Made by a program: the position numbers and the translations under genes. A stretch of DNA of 64,000 nucleotides from Hyphomicrobiales bacterium (GTDB lineage Bacteria > Pseudomonadota > Alphaproteobacteria > Rhizobiales > Beijerinckiaceae): positions 62,001-126,000 of the forward strand of contig JAIXZO010000018.1 in NCBI GenBank assembly GCA_027489535.1, read 5' to 3'. Of the stretch, positions 35,901-41,476 are shown piece by piece; position 1 is the first letter of the stretch; every line of letters begins with the position of its first letter. The notes under the pieces were generated by a model. It saw only the letters and a list, made by a program, of their open reading frames with translations. It searched no databases and was not told the DNA's origin.

Positions 35901-38696
35901 CGCGAGCGTATCGTCGCCGGCCGATCCGATCGCGCCTTCGACGAAGACGACGGCGTCGCCCTCCGCATCGCCGAACGCGACAGTGCCGAGGGCGAGATTG
36001 ACCGCTACCGCCGAGGCGGAGCCCTGATAGGAGAGGAGGTCGAAGCCCTCCCCGCCGTCGAGCGTATCGGCTCCGAAGCCGCCGATAAGGGTGTCGTTGC
36101 CGAAGCCGCCGGAAAGCGAGTCGTTGTCGGCGCCGCCGTCGAGGAAGTCCTCCCCGTCGCCGCCGAAAATCCTGTCCGATCCGCCGGCTCCGCGGAGCGT
36201 GTCGGCTCCGCCTGCACCGTCGAGGACGTTGACCGCGTCCGAGCCCGTCAAAGAATCCGCAAAATCGCTGCCGATCAGGTTTTCGATCGAGATCAGAAGA
36301 TCGCCTGCGGCATCGCCGCCCGAGACGGCACCCGTCTGCAGATTCGCCGTCACGGACGCGCCGGACGCGCGGTAATCCGCGGTGTCGGTTCCCCCGCCGC
36401 CGTCGAGCGTGTCGAATCCCCCCAAGCCGGCGAGAACGTCGTCGCCGCTGCCGCCGGCCAAAAGATTGTCCGTCTCGTTTCCGGTCAGCACGTCCGAGAA
36501 GATCGATCCGACGACCCGCTCCACGCTCTCATAGGTATCGCCTTCGGCGTCGCCGCCTCGGCTCGTCCCGCCCAAGCGCACGTTCACCGCGGAGCCGGAA
36601 GCGGCATAATCGATCAGGTCGCTGCCTTCGCCCCCGATGAGAAGGTCGGCACCGGCGCCGCCGTCCAGCGTGTCCTGGCCGGATCCGCCCTCGAGCGTAT
36701 CGTTGCCCGCGAAGCCTGCGAGGTAATCGTTGCCTGTTCCGCCGCGCAACGCGTTGTTGGCGACGTCGCCCAGAAGCGTGTCGTCGAAGCCGGAGCCTTC
36801 GAGGTTTTCGATGCCGGCGAGCGTGTCGCCTTCCGCGTAGCCGAGACTTCCGATTCCGCGCGCCAGATCGACGAAGACGCCGGCGGTCGACCGGCTGTAG
36901 TCGACCGTATCGGTCTCCGTTGCGTCTTCCGGGTCGCCGCCGTCGAGAGAGTCCGCGCCCAAGCCCGCGACGAGCGTGTCCTGGCCCAGATTTCCCGAGA
37001 TCGAGGAGCCCGAATAGGCCGCGGTGATCACGTCTCCGAGCATCGAGCCGACGACGTATTCGATGCTCTCCAGAAGATCGCCTTCCGCGTCGCCCGCGGT
37101 CCCGACGCCCGTTTCCAGATCGAGAACGATGCCGCGCGCGGAGCCGGAATAATCGGCCGTGTCGTTGCCTCCGCCGCCGATCAAGGTGTCCGCGCCGAGG
37201 CCGCCCGACAACCTGTTGTCGCCGGCATCGCCGGCGAGACGGTCGTTGAAGCGCGATCCTTCGAGCGCTTCGACGCCTTGCAGCACGTCGCCGCGGGCGA
37301 AGCCGCCGCGCGCTGTTCCCGCACCCAGATCGACATAGACCGCATCCTGCGACTGCCTGTAGGAGACGACGTCGTCGCCGCTGCCGCCGATGATGGTGTC
37401 GGTCCCTGCGCCCGCGAAAATCGTGTCGTTGCCTGCGCCCGCATCGATCGAATTGCCTGCGGGGACGTCGTAAAGAACGACGATCGTATCGCCCGAGTTT
37501 TCGTCGACGAACACGGCGTCCTCGGGACCGTCGATCTGGCGCACGCCCATGATCGCCGAGCCGTTGGTCACGGAGTATCCGGTGTCGGTCTTCACGACGA
37601 GTTCGAGGCCGAAATTGAAACGCTGGAAGAAGCCGTCGGCATCCGGAACCGCATCATTCGTCGGCAGCGTGTAAACCAATTCCAACTGGACATGGTTGGG
37701 GTCGTTGACCGGGTCGAGCGCCACGAAGAATTGGTTCCCGACCTGCTGCGCATTGGCGATCGAGTAACCGTCCGGCAGGCCGTAGACCTTCGCCATCACG
37801 GCGCGCAGATCGCCGCGCGGCATGTCGATGGTGATGTCGAGCAAGCGGGCGGAGGTCCCCGCCGGCATCAGGTCCGGATTGTCGGCGTAGATGACGTCGT
37901 CGCCCGACGTACCCGTCAGGTATTCCGTGGCGCGCTGGGCGCCGAAGCTCGGATCGACCTCCGCCCCGGGTCCGGCCGCGCCGCCCTTGAGGGCGATTCC
38001 GGTTTCGATTCCTTCGGACGTATTGCCGACCAGGCCGAGCGCGATGATCGTCAGCTTGGCGGCCGCAATGTTGCCTTGGCCTTCGGCAGGCGACACGGAC
38101 GCGCTCGGCGAGGCGGACGCAGCGCCGGTCGCGGACGAGGAACTGGACGAGGTGTTGTCGGCGGGCGCGATGTCGGGCTGCGGAGGGTCGTCGTATTTCG
38201 CCGACTGCGCGCCGCCCGCCTGCGTCTTCTGCAGCATCACGACGGATACGGCCTGCGCCGTCTCCGCGACGGGATCCGCCTCCGCCTCGGCGTCAGCCTT
38301 GGTCTTGGCGGTGACGATCTGCAGCGAGGGTATGGAATCCGTGAGCTGAACGTCGCCGATATTCGCGAGAACCTGCTGCGGATCGACGATCAGTTCGGCG
38401 AAGGCGAGCGTCGGCGGCTGCTGTGCCACCAGCTCCATCGCAAGACCGGGAAGCACCAGCTTCGACCCGTCCGGAAAGAGCAGCACGAGATCGACGTCGA
38501 GCGCGACGATCTTCACCCCGTCCAGCGGAAAGGCGAACTTGATCGACTTCGCGCCCAACACGTCCGCAACCTTGATCGAGCCGGGCGTCGGACGCTCGAT
38601 GAGGAGAGCGCCGTCGAGCGTTCCCGGTTCGACCGCGACACGCTCCGCACGCACGTCGTCGGAGGGGGCCGCAGCTGCAATCGTGTCGTTCGCCAT
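20919..38696 (-). CDS. Giant RTX repeat protein, about 5,925 aa, probable type I secreted surface protein
   Basis: The N-terminal 260 residues hold a BapA-prefix-like segment (VDLVLLFPDGSKLVLPG) and a Ser/Ala-rich linker. A beta-sandwich-like region (LDITIDMPRGDL and after) follows, and RTX nonapeptides start near residue 425. From there to about 5790 the protein is an unbroken array of about 49 modules by my count, each a few calcium-binding GGxGxDxLx repeats plus a conserved insert of the type DYSxSxxAVxVDL-GGDAxGDTL-IENVxGS. The last 130 residues are non-repeated and should hold the C-terminal export signal. No cysteine was noticed. ATG 38696 has AGG 10 nt upstream; ATG 38702 is the alternative. 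Likely role: calcium-stiffened adhesin or surface layer. It is flanked by hlyD and tolC. Confidence 0.9.
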   Translation of the reverse strand: MANDTIAAAAPSDDVRAERVAVEPGTLDGALLIERPTPGSIKVADVLGAKSIKFAFPLDGVKIVALDVDLVLLFPDGSKLVLPGLAMELVAQQPPTLAFAELIVDPQQVLANIGDVQLTDSIPSLQIVTAKTKADAEAEADPVAETAQAVSVVMLQKTQAGGAQSAKYDDPPQPDIAPADNTSSSSSSATGAASASPSASVSPAEGQGNIAAAKLTIIALGLVGNTSEGIETGIALKGGAAGPGAEVDPSFGAQRATEYLTGTSGDDVIYADNPDLMPAGTSARLLDITIDMPRGDLRAVMAKVYGLPDGYSIANAQQVGNQFFVALDPVNDPNHVQLELVYTLPTNDAVPDADGFFQRFNFGLELVVKTDTGYSVTNGSAIMGVRQIDGPEDAVFVDENSGDTIVVLYDVPAGNSIDAGAGNDTIFAGAGTDTIIGGSGDDVVSYRQSQDAVYVDLGAGTARGGFARGDVLQGVEALEGSRFNDRLAGDAGDNRLSGGLGADTLIGGGGNDTADYSGSARGIVLDLETGVGTAGDAEGDLLESIEYVVGSMLGDVITAAYSGSSISGNLGQDTLVAGLGADSLDGGDPEDATETDTVDYSRSTAGVFVDLARGIGSLGYAEGDTLAGIENLEGSGFDDTLLGDVANNALRGGTGNDYLAGFAGNDTLEGGSGQDTLDGGAGADLLIGGEGSDLIDYAASGSAVNVRLGGTSRGGDAEGDTYESVERVVGSIFSDVLTGNETDNLLAGGSGDDVLAGLGGFDTLDGGGGTDTADYRASGASVTANLQTGAVSGGDAAGDLLISIENLIGSDFADSLTGSDAVNVLDGAGGADTLRGAGGSDRIFGGDGEDFLDGGADNDSLSGGFGNDTLIGGFGADTLDGGEGFDLLSYQGSASAVAVNLALGTVAFGDAEGDAVVFVEGAIGSAGDDTLAGDDQANRFLGMAGADILSGGAGADSLYGGAGDDLLVGGADADLLDGGAGRDTADYAASNAAVTVDLAAGVGSGGHAQGDVLNEVENLVGSRWSDRLYGNALANRIDGGLGNNFIGGAEGDDTLVAGSGDDTISGGAGVDLLDGGLGQDMLDYTGSSAAVRVDLGASTASGGDADGDLFTGFEQVRGSAYGDVLMGSSLANILEGMAGDDTLVGGGGGDDFRGGSGRDLVDYSGASAAVVVDLDNGGSGEADGDAYYEVEDVRGTAYDDLLIGTSGRNALEGGAGDDILRGGAGTDLLDGGAGRDVADYSSSFYGVAVDLGQQRGTAGDAAGDTLAGIEDLVGSFGDDSLTGDAGGNLIRAGGGSDAVFGGAGDDTLRGEAGDDTLAGGAGADLLEGGAGTDYVDYGTSAAAVAVDLGTGRGTGGDAAGDTLTGIENVMGSAFNDTLVGNAAVNAVLGGAGDDVLVGGAGADVLDGGTGRDLADYSGSAEGVTVNLGNGRATGGDASGDVLVSVEDVIGTDQADELAGSSVANLLRGGAGDDSLYGGAGDDTIEGGTGADRIRGGGGNDGLDGGTGEDTLDYADSDAGVTVSLAARTASGGFAAGDTFTSFEHLAGSAFADVLTGDAGTNRIDAGGGNDLVTATTGNDVLDGGDGFDTLDLSGLGAAVSANLMTGLVLRTGSAEQMRLSGFEMVTGGALADTMTAGDVSVRFDAAAGDDILTGGAGSDTLYGGAGADVIDGGSGADLLYGGAGNDRLTGGPGNDLLDGGSETDTADYSGASAGVVVDLGTGSATGTGTDTLVAIENVDGSAFADTLTGDAGANRLRGGAGADSLVGGGGADTLEGGIGNDRIDGGTGNDSISGEDGNDVLLGGDGNDTVSGGLNDDALTGGLGNDLVRGDDGADTLFGDLGSDTLDGGAGIDLVDYSASTAAVNVDLSTSLGIGGFAQGDSLVGIENLGGSAFADTLAGDSSANVLGGAAGDDVLSGGGGSDTLFGGTGNDLLDGGLGTDSLEGGDGADTLRGGDGADVLAGGAGDDVLAGGAGADTLDGGLGLDIADYSASATAVTIDLGTGQGQGGDANGDTLIDVEGVIGTAGGDVLRAGSAAARLDGMAGDDMLRGGAGQDTLSGSAGNDTISGGAGGDLLAGGDGIDLLDYSASAAAVTVNLLTGIGTGGDAAGDTISGFENLAGSANGDSLTGNVDANVIEANAGFDTLAGGAGNDTLSGGTGDDRLGGDDGNDEVYGGDGQDTILADAGSDLLDGGAGFDFVDYTAFSGALSIDLATGASSLAGLTGNDTLVAIEGVRSGTGDDVVAGNDAANVLETGAGNDRVSGGGNADRISAGTGNDTAYGGDGNDTVLGEDGDDRVYGDTGEDALYGGSGSDTLYGGAGGDTLDGGDGFDVVDYSGSADAVVVSLAGGLGGGGDAAGDSLAGIESVIGTNLSDSISGSAAAERIDGAAGDDTLSGGANLDTLIGGSGRDLVYGGDDGDVITGGEGMDELYGDGGNDSLQGGIDYDQLFGGDGNDTLFGDDGNDLIDGGAGSDSIFGGTGADTVVYDGATAGTAIDLAAGTAVSGTNRDTLSGIEHVAGSDHADTIAGDNFANLLEGGAGDDVLVGRGGNDTLAGEGGFDVADYSSSAASVRVDLALGSATGTDIGTDSLLGIEAVIGSDHADELRGAAEADSLSGGAGNDLLVGEAGADTLSGGTGDDTVAGGAGGDLLSGGDGIDRLDYSTSNAGVTVNLQTGAASGGHAQSDTISGFENLLGSVWGDRLTGSDAQNVIDGGDDDDTLAGGAGADTLLGGAGADRLDGGDGDDSIDGGAGDDTVTADAGADRLDGGAGIDLFDASAFGGAASVDLSAGSASIAGLAGRDALTGFENVATGAGNDTVTGSDAANDISTGAGRDFVSAAAGADVVFLGAGDDTASGGEGNDSVSGEDGNDRLAGDGGADTLDGGEGDDTLIGGVGADRLVGGNGVDTADYALSTGAVTVDLGAGTGSGGDAGGDTLIGIEAVIGSNLSDALTGSTAADLLDGGAGDDTLQGAAGNDTLLGGAGTDMLFGGADDDSLSGNDGADTLDGGTGNDLLAGGNDGDSLVGGAGADTLRGDGGDDVIDGGTGADSIDGGAGTDVLTYAGATAGAVVDLAAGTGTTGGEVDTVAGIEAVIGSSFADRLSGGTGRDRLDGGAGNDTLIGGGDDDTLVGGADFDTADYSAAGSSVSVSLAAGTAAGSSTGNDQLSGIEAVIGSAYDDGLTGASGDDSLVGGAGNDTLSGGTGVDTLSGGVGDDVVAGGAGGDLLSGGDGADGLDYAASDAGIAVHLGTGAVSGGHAQGDTISGFENVVGSEMADAVTGSDAANLLDGGGGRDTMSGGAGDDTLRGGADGDLLQGGDGDDRVSGDAGDDTIMGDAGADRIDGGSGVDLLDLSAFSGNATVDLAAGWGAIGGLTGTDGILGIENVFTGSGDDTLIGSDAANLFTTGLGRDSISAGLGGDTVLSGAGDDTIDGGEGDDSLSGEAGADVLSGDLGADSLFGGAGNDMLTGGAGADRLDGGADFDTAVYAASAGAITLSLTGQAGTGGDAAGDVLIDVEAVVGSAFGDVLTGSASANRFDAGAGDDTISTAAGDDTVYAGAGNDSAAGGDGNDLLYGEDGADTLFGDAGADLLDGGNEADSLSGGTEADTLLGGGGDDVLDGGSGSDSIDGGAGTDTVSYASAAAAVVVDLSTGRTTTGGDTDSLTGIENVIGSAFADRITGNVSANRLDGGTGDDTLIGAAADDTLIGGAGRDLADYSSAASGVTVNLATGTASGSATGNDQLSEIEIVIGSAFADRITGTSAADSLDGGSGDDSLDGGSANDTLSGGAGNDVIAGGAGSDSLAGGLGIDMLDYSAATAAVTIDLSNNSASGGDAAGDTIGGFENVLGSGFADRLTGDVTANRLDGGAGNDTLYGNDGDDTLIGAAGNDSLFGGNGADSLSGGDGNDTFTADEGADTIDGGLGIDLADYSVAAGNLNADLAAGWASVVGLAGADTLIDIENLTSGGGNDTVVGSDFANIVSVGAGNDSVSAGAGNDAVLLGIGNDTAFGGDGNDSVGGDAGTDRLFGDAGNDTLDGGTEDDVLMGGLGGDSLIGGTGFDTADYASASAGVTLSLLAGSGTAGEAAGDTLSGVEAVIGSGFSDSITGDGLANRLDGGEGNDTLSGDGDNDTVIGGLGDDSMSGGAGNDSLSSDDGNDTVYGDDGIDTISGLAGNDLIYGGLLGDSVLGGEGNDTLFGDGGADTLDGGNGNDSLSGGTENDTLSGGDGNDTLDGGTGNDSLVGGLGTDLATYASATSAVTVNLATGRATIGGDVDTLSAVENVTGSSLNDNLTGDALANVLDGGSGNDTLVGGAGNDTLIGGAGFDLVTYASGTAALTVNLKLGTASASDSGDDVLSTIESVIGTSFNDTMSGSTGNDSLAGGNGNDTLFGDAGVDTLSGDAGDDTIAGGAGGDSLIGGAGNDLLDFSASSAAVSVNLATLVLSGGDAQGDTISGFEHVTGSAFNDTLTGDNSTLVGNILDGGAGNDSLSGGDGNDNLLGGLGNDMLFGGNGNDALYGGDGNDTFTADEGSDIIEGGLGTDLIDLTGFNSLNINLQTGTVLVTGLTGTDTISGVENITATAGNDSIVGDDAANVIIAGTGNDSVVSNAGNDVLTMGTGDDSAYGGEGNDSATGDEGNDQLFGGNGDDTLFGGDGDDIVEGGAGRDLMSAGLGSDTVSFASSLFAASVNLTTGSATSNAEIDTLSGFEHVTGSVFNDTVTGDALANVVSVGAGNDSVMGGAGGDSIYGGIGLDQLYGEADNDLIDGGDGEDSLYGGAGNDTIYGAASIDIIYGDDGNDLIYGGSSRDYMYGAAGNDTIFGGGADDVFEGGAGNDSLVGAGYNDLVTYAYSATGITARLDLGRVSVGGSEVDTVSAIDNVTGTDYADVIVGNSANNMLYGGAGDDTINGGTGADTLFGGDGLDAIDLTSAAAAMYVDFQSGIASGEGTDVVSGFEIVFGSSRNDSLNGVDAQNDRLEGRSGDDSLFGRSGNDSLYGGDGNDTLDGGIGADLIDGGIGVDTLDYRSSTGAVYVALGTGVVSGGTAAGDTLVGIENVVGSDFNDTLVGGSGANGLFGGNGNDLFILDGYSGGDTLDGGLGNDVLDASALFNVVLNLRDGTAFFGANTTSLLYLEHAIGTAGDDTFLGTAGDNALYGGAGDDYFKGFAGADSFYGGDGNDWISYYDQNVGVTVDLIAGTASGGDATGDVMTSVERLTGSGSNDLLYGSDGRNAVWGASGNDVIDGRGGDDSLSGEDGRDTVYAGDGNDSLYGNEQEDRLFGGAGDDQLYGGGDNDTLYGGDGNDLLYGGANTDEIHGDAGDDYIVGGYWGSLYGGDGNDTIYGGNYDDTITGGAGNNLLYGGGDGDVFRGGSGIDTIYGGVAGTNLNTMMDLVDYSASSAAVNVDLLLGTAVGGDADGDSLDGIEALIGSAYADMLKGGTDGNGLYGGDGDDTLDGQDGLDWLYGGAGMDRLFGGLGRDRLSGGDGDDTLFGGSGIDDLDGGNGFDLADYSDATGAIFIDLTIGQGSFSDANGDSLVGIEAVRGSAFADTVIGSSGAESLEGGGGNDLIGGGDGSDSLFGQAGDDVLEGGTGADLIDGGAGFDKASFADLAAGVNVDLAAARATSGGSVDTLSGIEGAIGSAFADTMAGSNGDDFLDGAAGNDVISGLGGNDTLFGGDGYDILDYSASSTGVTVNLEAGTATGSVIGNDSVAGFEYVKGTAYGDVLTGGAAAERLDGGDGADTLSGGAGDDTLDGGGGNDLLTGGTGNDRLTGGLGTDSLYGGAGGDSLTGTLGDDVLSGGEGNDLFTLDGSSLSAGFNAVSGGDGYDVVRFSAMNPGMMAQALAGLLSGVEEIDFTAAGVAANQSWRASDIAAVTGGGGTLTLKADANDVFTIAEPASRWTSSVQDGTTTYTIFTDDDHTQQAAQLVVQSAAA
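25428..34160 (-). repeat. Higher-order repeat: five-module units of about 1725 bp
   Basis: Within the giant gene, modules of the type with 'DTISGFEN' in the insert recur every fifth module, each followed by a variant module lacking the GGDA stretch ('AFSG' or 'AFGG' type). The anchor codon (Tyr, or Phe in the last copy, after the D of the DYS motif) lies at 34158, 32436, 30711, 28986, 27261 and 25428. The intervals are 1722, 1725, 1725, 1725 and 1833 bp, all multiples of three. This shows amplification of five-module blocks of about 575 residues. Confidence 0.8.
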
Positions 38697-38958
38697 GTTC
38701 ATCGCCTGTCGATCGATTCCGCCGGACGACGGAACGATGGGAAAAAGGTCGATGTCGGTTCTAATCGTCGGGGGTTTCGGCAACGCCAAAAAGCATGGCG
38801 GCTTTTGATGCGAATTTCGGTTCAATTTGTCCGTAATTCAGCATGAATTCAGTCACGCGCGACCGCTATCATTACAACCTGCAATTTAGTTTCCGTTAAC
38901 CACAATCGCTCATACCATCGCTCGTGTATTGCGTATGATTCGTTGTGTGGAGGCGCTT

Positions 38959-40506
38959 GTGCGCTCAGAAGTCGAAACGGCGTTTTCGCCGCGCGGTCAC
39001 CGATCCATCGTATTCGCGCTTCTCGCCTTCTTGGCCGGAATGACCGGCGCTTGGGCGAAACCCCAATGCGCAAACCCGGCCTGCATCGAAAAGCCGGCGG
39101 GCAAACCCGCGAAACCGAAGCGCGAAAAGCCGGCGGTCGAGAAGCCGGGGTCGTCCGAAATCAAGCTGGACACCTTGGAATCCGTCATCCGCCGGGCCAT
39201 TGCCGTGCATCCGCAGATCGGAATCGCGCGCTCGCGGGCCTTGGAATCCTCGTCCGTTCTGGATGCGAGCCGGGCGGGCCTCTACCCGCAGCTCGACGTC
39301 CGGCTGGGCGGCGGACACGGCGTGATCAGTTCGACGACGGAAGTTCTGGGCAACAGGGTTTACGACAAGAAAATCGCCTCGGGGTCGGGCCGTGTCGAAG
39401 GGCAAGTCACTGCGAAACAACTGCTTTTCGACTTCGGCGCGCGGTCGGGACAGATCGGCTCGGCCGAAGCCCGGCGGGCGGCGGCGGAGCGCGGCGTGCG
39501 CGAAATCACCGAAGACGTGGCCTACCGCATGGCCGACGCCTTCCTCCGCGTCCTCGAAGCGCGCGAAGTCTTGGCGATCTCGGAAGAAAACGTCATCGCC
39601 CTCGATCGCCTGCGTGATCTCGTGGAGCAAAACGAGCAGAACGGAAATTCGACGGCGGCGGACGTCAAACGCATCCAAGCCCGCATTTCGGATGCCCGGA
39701 CGGGCCTTGCGGATGCGCAATCGGAAGCCGCTAACGCCTCCGACAAGTTCCGCCGCCTCGTCCAGATCGAGCCCGGACCCCTGAAGCCCGCGCCCCTGCC
39801 GCGCAAGCTCCTGCCGACGTCGGCGGAGGACGCGGTGGGACGGTTGACTGCGGACAATCCGAAATTGCGTTCGCTCGAAGCCGCCATCGAGGCCGCCCGG
39901 CGCGACGTCGACGCGCAGAGGGCGGCGGATTTGCCGCTGATCACGCTCGACGCGGACTTCACCAGCAAAAGCTATGCGGGCCGCAACAAGCGCGACGAGA
40001 TCGACGGTCGCGCGCTGCTCACCTTCCGCAAGAACCTGCTCGACGGCGGCCTTGCATCGGCGCAACTGCGCCAAGCCTATGAACGGTTGGAGCAGGCGGA
40101 GCTGCAATATCGCTACGTCCGCGACGAAACCGAAGCCGACATCCGGCAAGCCTATCGGTCCATCTTGGGCGCGCGGCAAAAATCCGAGGGGCTGCAGGTG
40201 GGCGTGGAAACCTCCGGCAAGGCGCGGGAGCTTTATGACGAGCAGTTTTCAGGCGGAAAGCGCACGTTGTTCGAGCTTCTCGACATTCAGTCGGCCTATT
40301 TCACGGCCCGTCGCAGCCAGATCGTGAACCGCTTCGAGGAGCATCGCTCCGCCTTCACCGTGCTGCGCACGCTCGGGATTTTGACGGCTGCGGTCATCGA
40401 CCCGAAAAACGATCCTCCTCCGTCTCCGCCGCCGGTCGAACCCGAAGCGCCGGTACCCGACTTCCGCATGGCGACGATCCAGCCCAACGGCTCGACCCCG
40501 GAATGA
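38959..40506 (+). CDS. TolC-family outer membrane channel, 515 aa
   Basis: The outer membrane part of the type I secretion path. A signal peptide (about residues 15-33, SIVFALLAFLAGMTGAWA) is followed by a Lys/Pro-rich linker and two OEP repeats rich in long helices, with the typical N-terminal LDTLESVIRRAIAVHPQI and internal EVLAISEENVIALDRL. A beta strand region with QLLFDFGARSG-type residues also fits TolC. GTG 38959 is chosen because GGAGG lies 5 nt upstream and it gives a better signal peptide than ATG 38935. The C-terminal tail is proline-rich. It diverges from the giant RTX gene, so substrate and channel may be controlled from the shared 262-bp region. Confidence 0.9.
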   Translation: MRSEVETAFSPRGHRSIVFALLAFLAGMTGAWAKPQCANPACIEKPAGKPAKPKREKPAVEKPGSSEIKLDTLESVIRRAIAVHPQIGIARSRALESSSVLDASRAGLYPQLDVRLGGGHGVISSTTEVLGNRVYDKKIASGSGRVEGQVTAKQLLFDFGARSGQIGSAEARRAAAERGVREITEDVAYRMADAFLRVLEAREVLAISEENVIALDRLRDLVEQNEQNGNSTAADVKRIQARISDARTGLADAQSEAANASDKFRRLVQIEPGPLKPAPLPRKLLPTSAEDAVGRLTADNPKLRSLEAAIEAARRDVDAQRAADLPLITLDADFTSKSYAGRNKRDEIDGRALLTFRKNLLDGGLASAQLRQAYERLEQAELQYRYVRDETEADIRQAYRSILGARQKSEGLQVGVETSGKARELYDEQFSGGKRTLFELLDIQSAYFTARRSQIVNRFEEHRSAFTVLRTLGILTAAVIDPKNDPPPSPPPVEPEAPVPDFRMATIQPNGSTPE

Positions 40507-40512
40507 GAGGTC

Positions 40513-41079
40513 CTATTCGGCCACGCGGGTGCGGCCGCGGCCGAATTCGAGGGCGGGTTCCCAATCGGCGGGATTGCCGTACTCGTCTCCTGGGCGGAGG
40601 GAGAGGATCTCGCCGAGACGGTTGCGGGCGCGGTTGACGCGGCTTTTCATGGTGCCGACGGCACAATTGCAGATCTGCGCGGCCTCCTCATAGGACAGGC
40701 CCGACGCACCCACGAGGATCAGGGCTTCGCGCTGATCGGGCGGGAGCAGCAGCAGCGCCTCGCGGAAGTCGAGAAGGTCCATGTGGCCCATCTGGGCGGG
40801 GCCCGTGGCCAGACGCGCGGCGATCTGCCCTTCGGGGTCCGCCACCTCGCGGCGCCTTTTTCGGTATTCGGAGTAAAACAAATTGCGCAGGATCGTAAAC
40901 AGCCAGGCGGACATGTTCGAACCTTCGGCGAACGAGTCCAGATTGCTCCACGCCTTCATCAAGGTTTCTTGAACGAGGTCGTCGGCGCGGTCCATGTTTC
41001 CGCACAGCGACATCGCGAAGGCGCGCAAACTCGGGATCGCGCCCAAGAGGTCGGACTTTACGCCTGGGCTGGCTGTCAC
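40513..41079 (-). CDS. ecfG: EcfG-type general stress sigma factor (ECF15)
   Basis: An extracytoplasmic-function sigma factor of 188 residues. The region 2 motif (DRADDLVQETLMKAW, then SAWLFTILRNLFYSEYRKRRRE) binds the -10 element and core polymerase. Region 4 (LPPDQREALILVGASGLSYEEAA and VGTMKSRVNRAR) binds the -35 element. It is encoded after nepR with a 4-base GTGA overlap, the standard alphaproteobacterial arrangement, and is held inactive by NepR until phosphorylated PhyR sequesters NepR. The start is GTG at 41079. It converges with the tolC-like gene (6 bp between stops). Confidence 0.95.
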   Translation of the reverse strand: MTASPGVKSDLLGAIPSLRAFAMSLCGNMDRADDLVQETLMKAWSNLDSFAEGSNMSAWLFTILRNLFYSEYRKRRREVADPEGQIAARLATGPAQMGHMDLLDFREALLLLPPDQREALILVGASGLSYEEAAQICNCAVGTMKSRVNRARNRLGEILSLRPGDEYGNPADWEPALEFGRGRTRVAE

Positions 41080-41321
41080 GAACCCTCTCCTCCCTTGTCG
41101 TCGGCTTTGTCGACCGCCTTTTTGCCGTCCAGCTCTTCGAGCAGTTCGAGCAGCCGATCAGGAACGGGCTGGTTGAGCACGTCGTCGTAGACCGCCCTCA
41201 ATTGACGGCCGATATGATCTTGAATCTGCACGTGAATACCCGGCTTGCCGTCGCCTTCGATCATGCGCGATCCCGGCTTCGCCGTACCGGACACGTTGCG
41301 CACGTTTCTTTTTTGCTCCAT
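41076..41321 (-). CDS. nepR: Anti-sigma factor NepR
   Basis: An 81-residue protein with the core NepR signature: IQDHIGRQLRAVYDDVLNQPVPDRLLELLEELD (two helices, about residues 33-65; the motif is given by these positions). It binds EcfG in unstressed cells and is captured by the sigma-like domain of PhyR after phosphorylation. ATG 41321 has GGAGG five bases upstream. It overlaps ecfG by four bases and is preceded by an EcfG-type promoter on the same strand, so the pair is auto-activated. Confidence 0.95.
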   Translation of the reverse strand: MEQKRNVRNVSGTAKPGSRMIEGDGKPGIHVQIQDHIGRQLRAVYDDVLNQPVPDRLLELLEELDGKKAVDKADDKGGEGS

Positions 41322-41374
41322 CCCACCCTCCGAGGGGTTCTCGGCCGCATTTCGCGCCGGCCGAGCTCCATGAT

Positions 41375-41399
41375 AACGTCTTCGCTTGAAACGAGTTCC
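41375..41399 (-). promoter_or_regulatory. EcfG promoter for nepR-ecfG
   Basis: On the minus strand GGAAC (41399-41395), a 16-nt spacer and CGTT (41378-41375), an exact match to the EcfG consensus. The -10 ends 53 bp from the nepR start. It stands back to back with the phyR promoter, with only 6 bp between the two -35 elements. Confidence 0.9.
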
Positions 41400-41405
41400 T
41401 TCGAC

Positions 41406-41431
41406 GGAACTTTACCCTGACCGCTCGCGTT
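41406..41431 (+). promoter_or_regulatory. EcfG promoter for phyR
   Basis: GGAAC (41406-41410), a 17-nt spacer and CGTT (41428-41431), an exact EcfG consensus match 45 bp ahead of the phyR ATG. Confidence 0.9.
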
Positions 41432-41476
41432 TTCCGAAGCCGCACCCGAGAAGGGTCGAGCCATTCCGGGGGGCCA

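Noticed and set aside
37400-38696. LapG-type protease site (TAAG/PAAG) in the N-terminal region of the giant protein
   Set aside because: Small Ala/Gly-rich stretches occur, but no clear dialanine cleavage motif in a retention-module context, and no LapD/LapG genes are in the window.
21981-38846. Very long open frames on the plus strand opposite the giant RTX gene (21981-25406, 27477-31565, 32532-38846)
   Set aside because: They arise because the repeated Gly/Asp/Ala/Leu codons of the RTX array rarely create stops on the other strand. Their products are low-complexity (V/A/R/D strings) with no domains, while the minus-strand frame has perfect RTX motifs.
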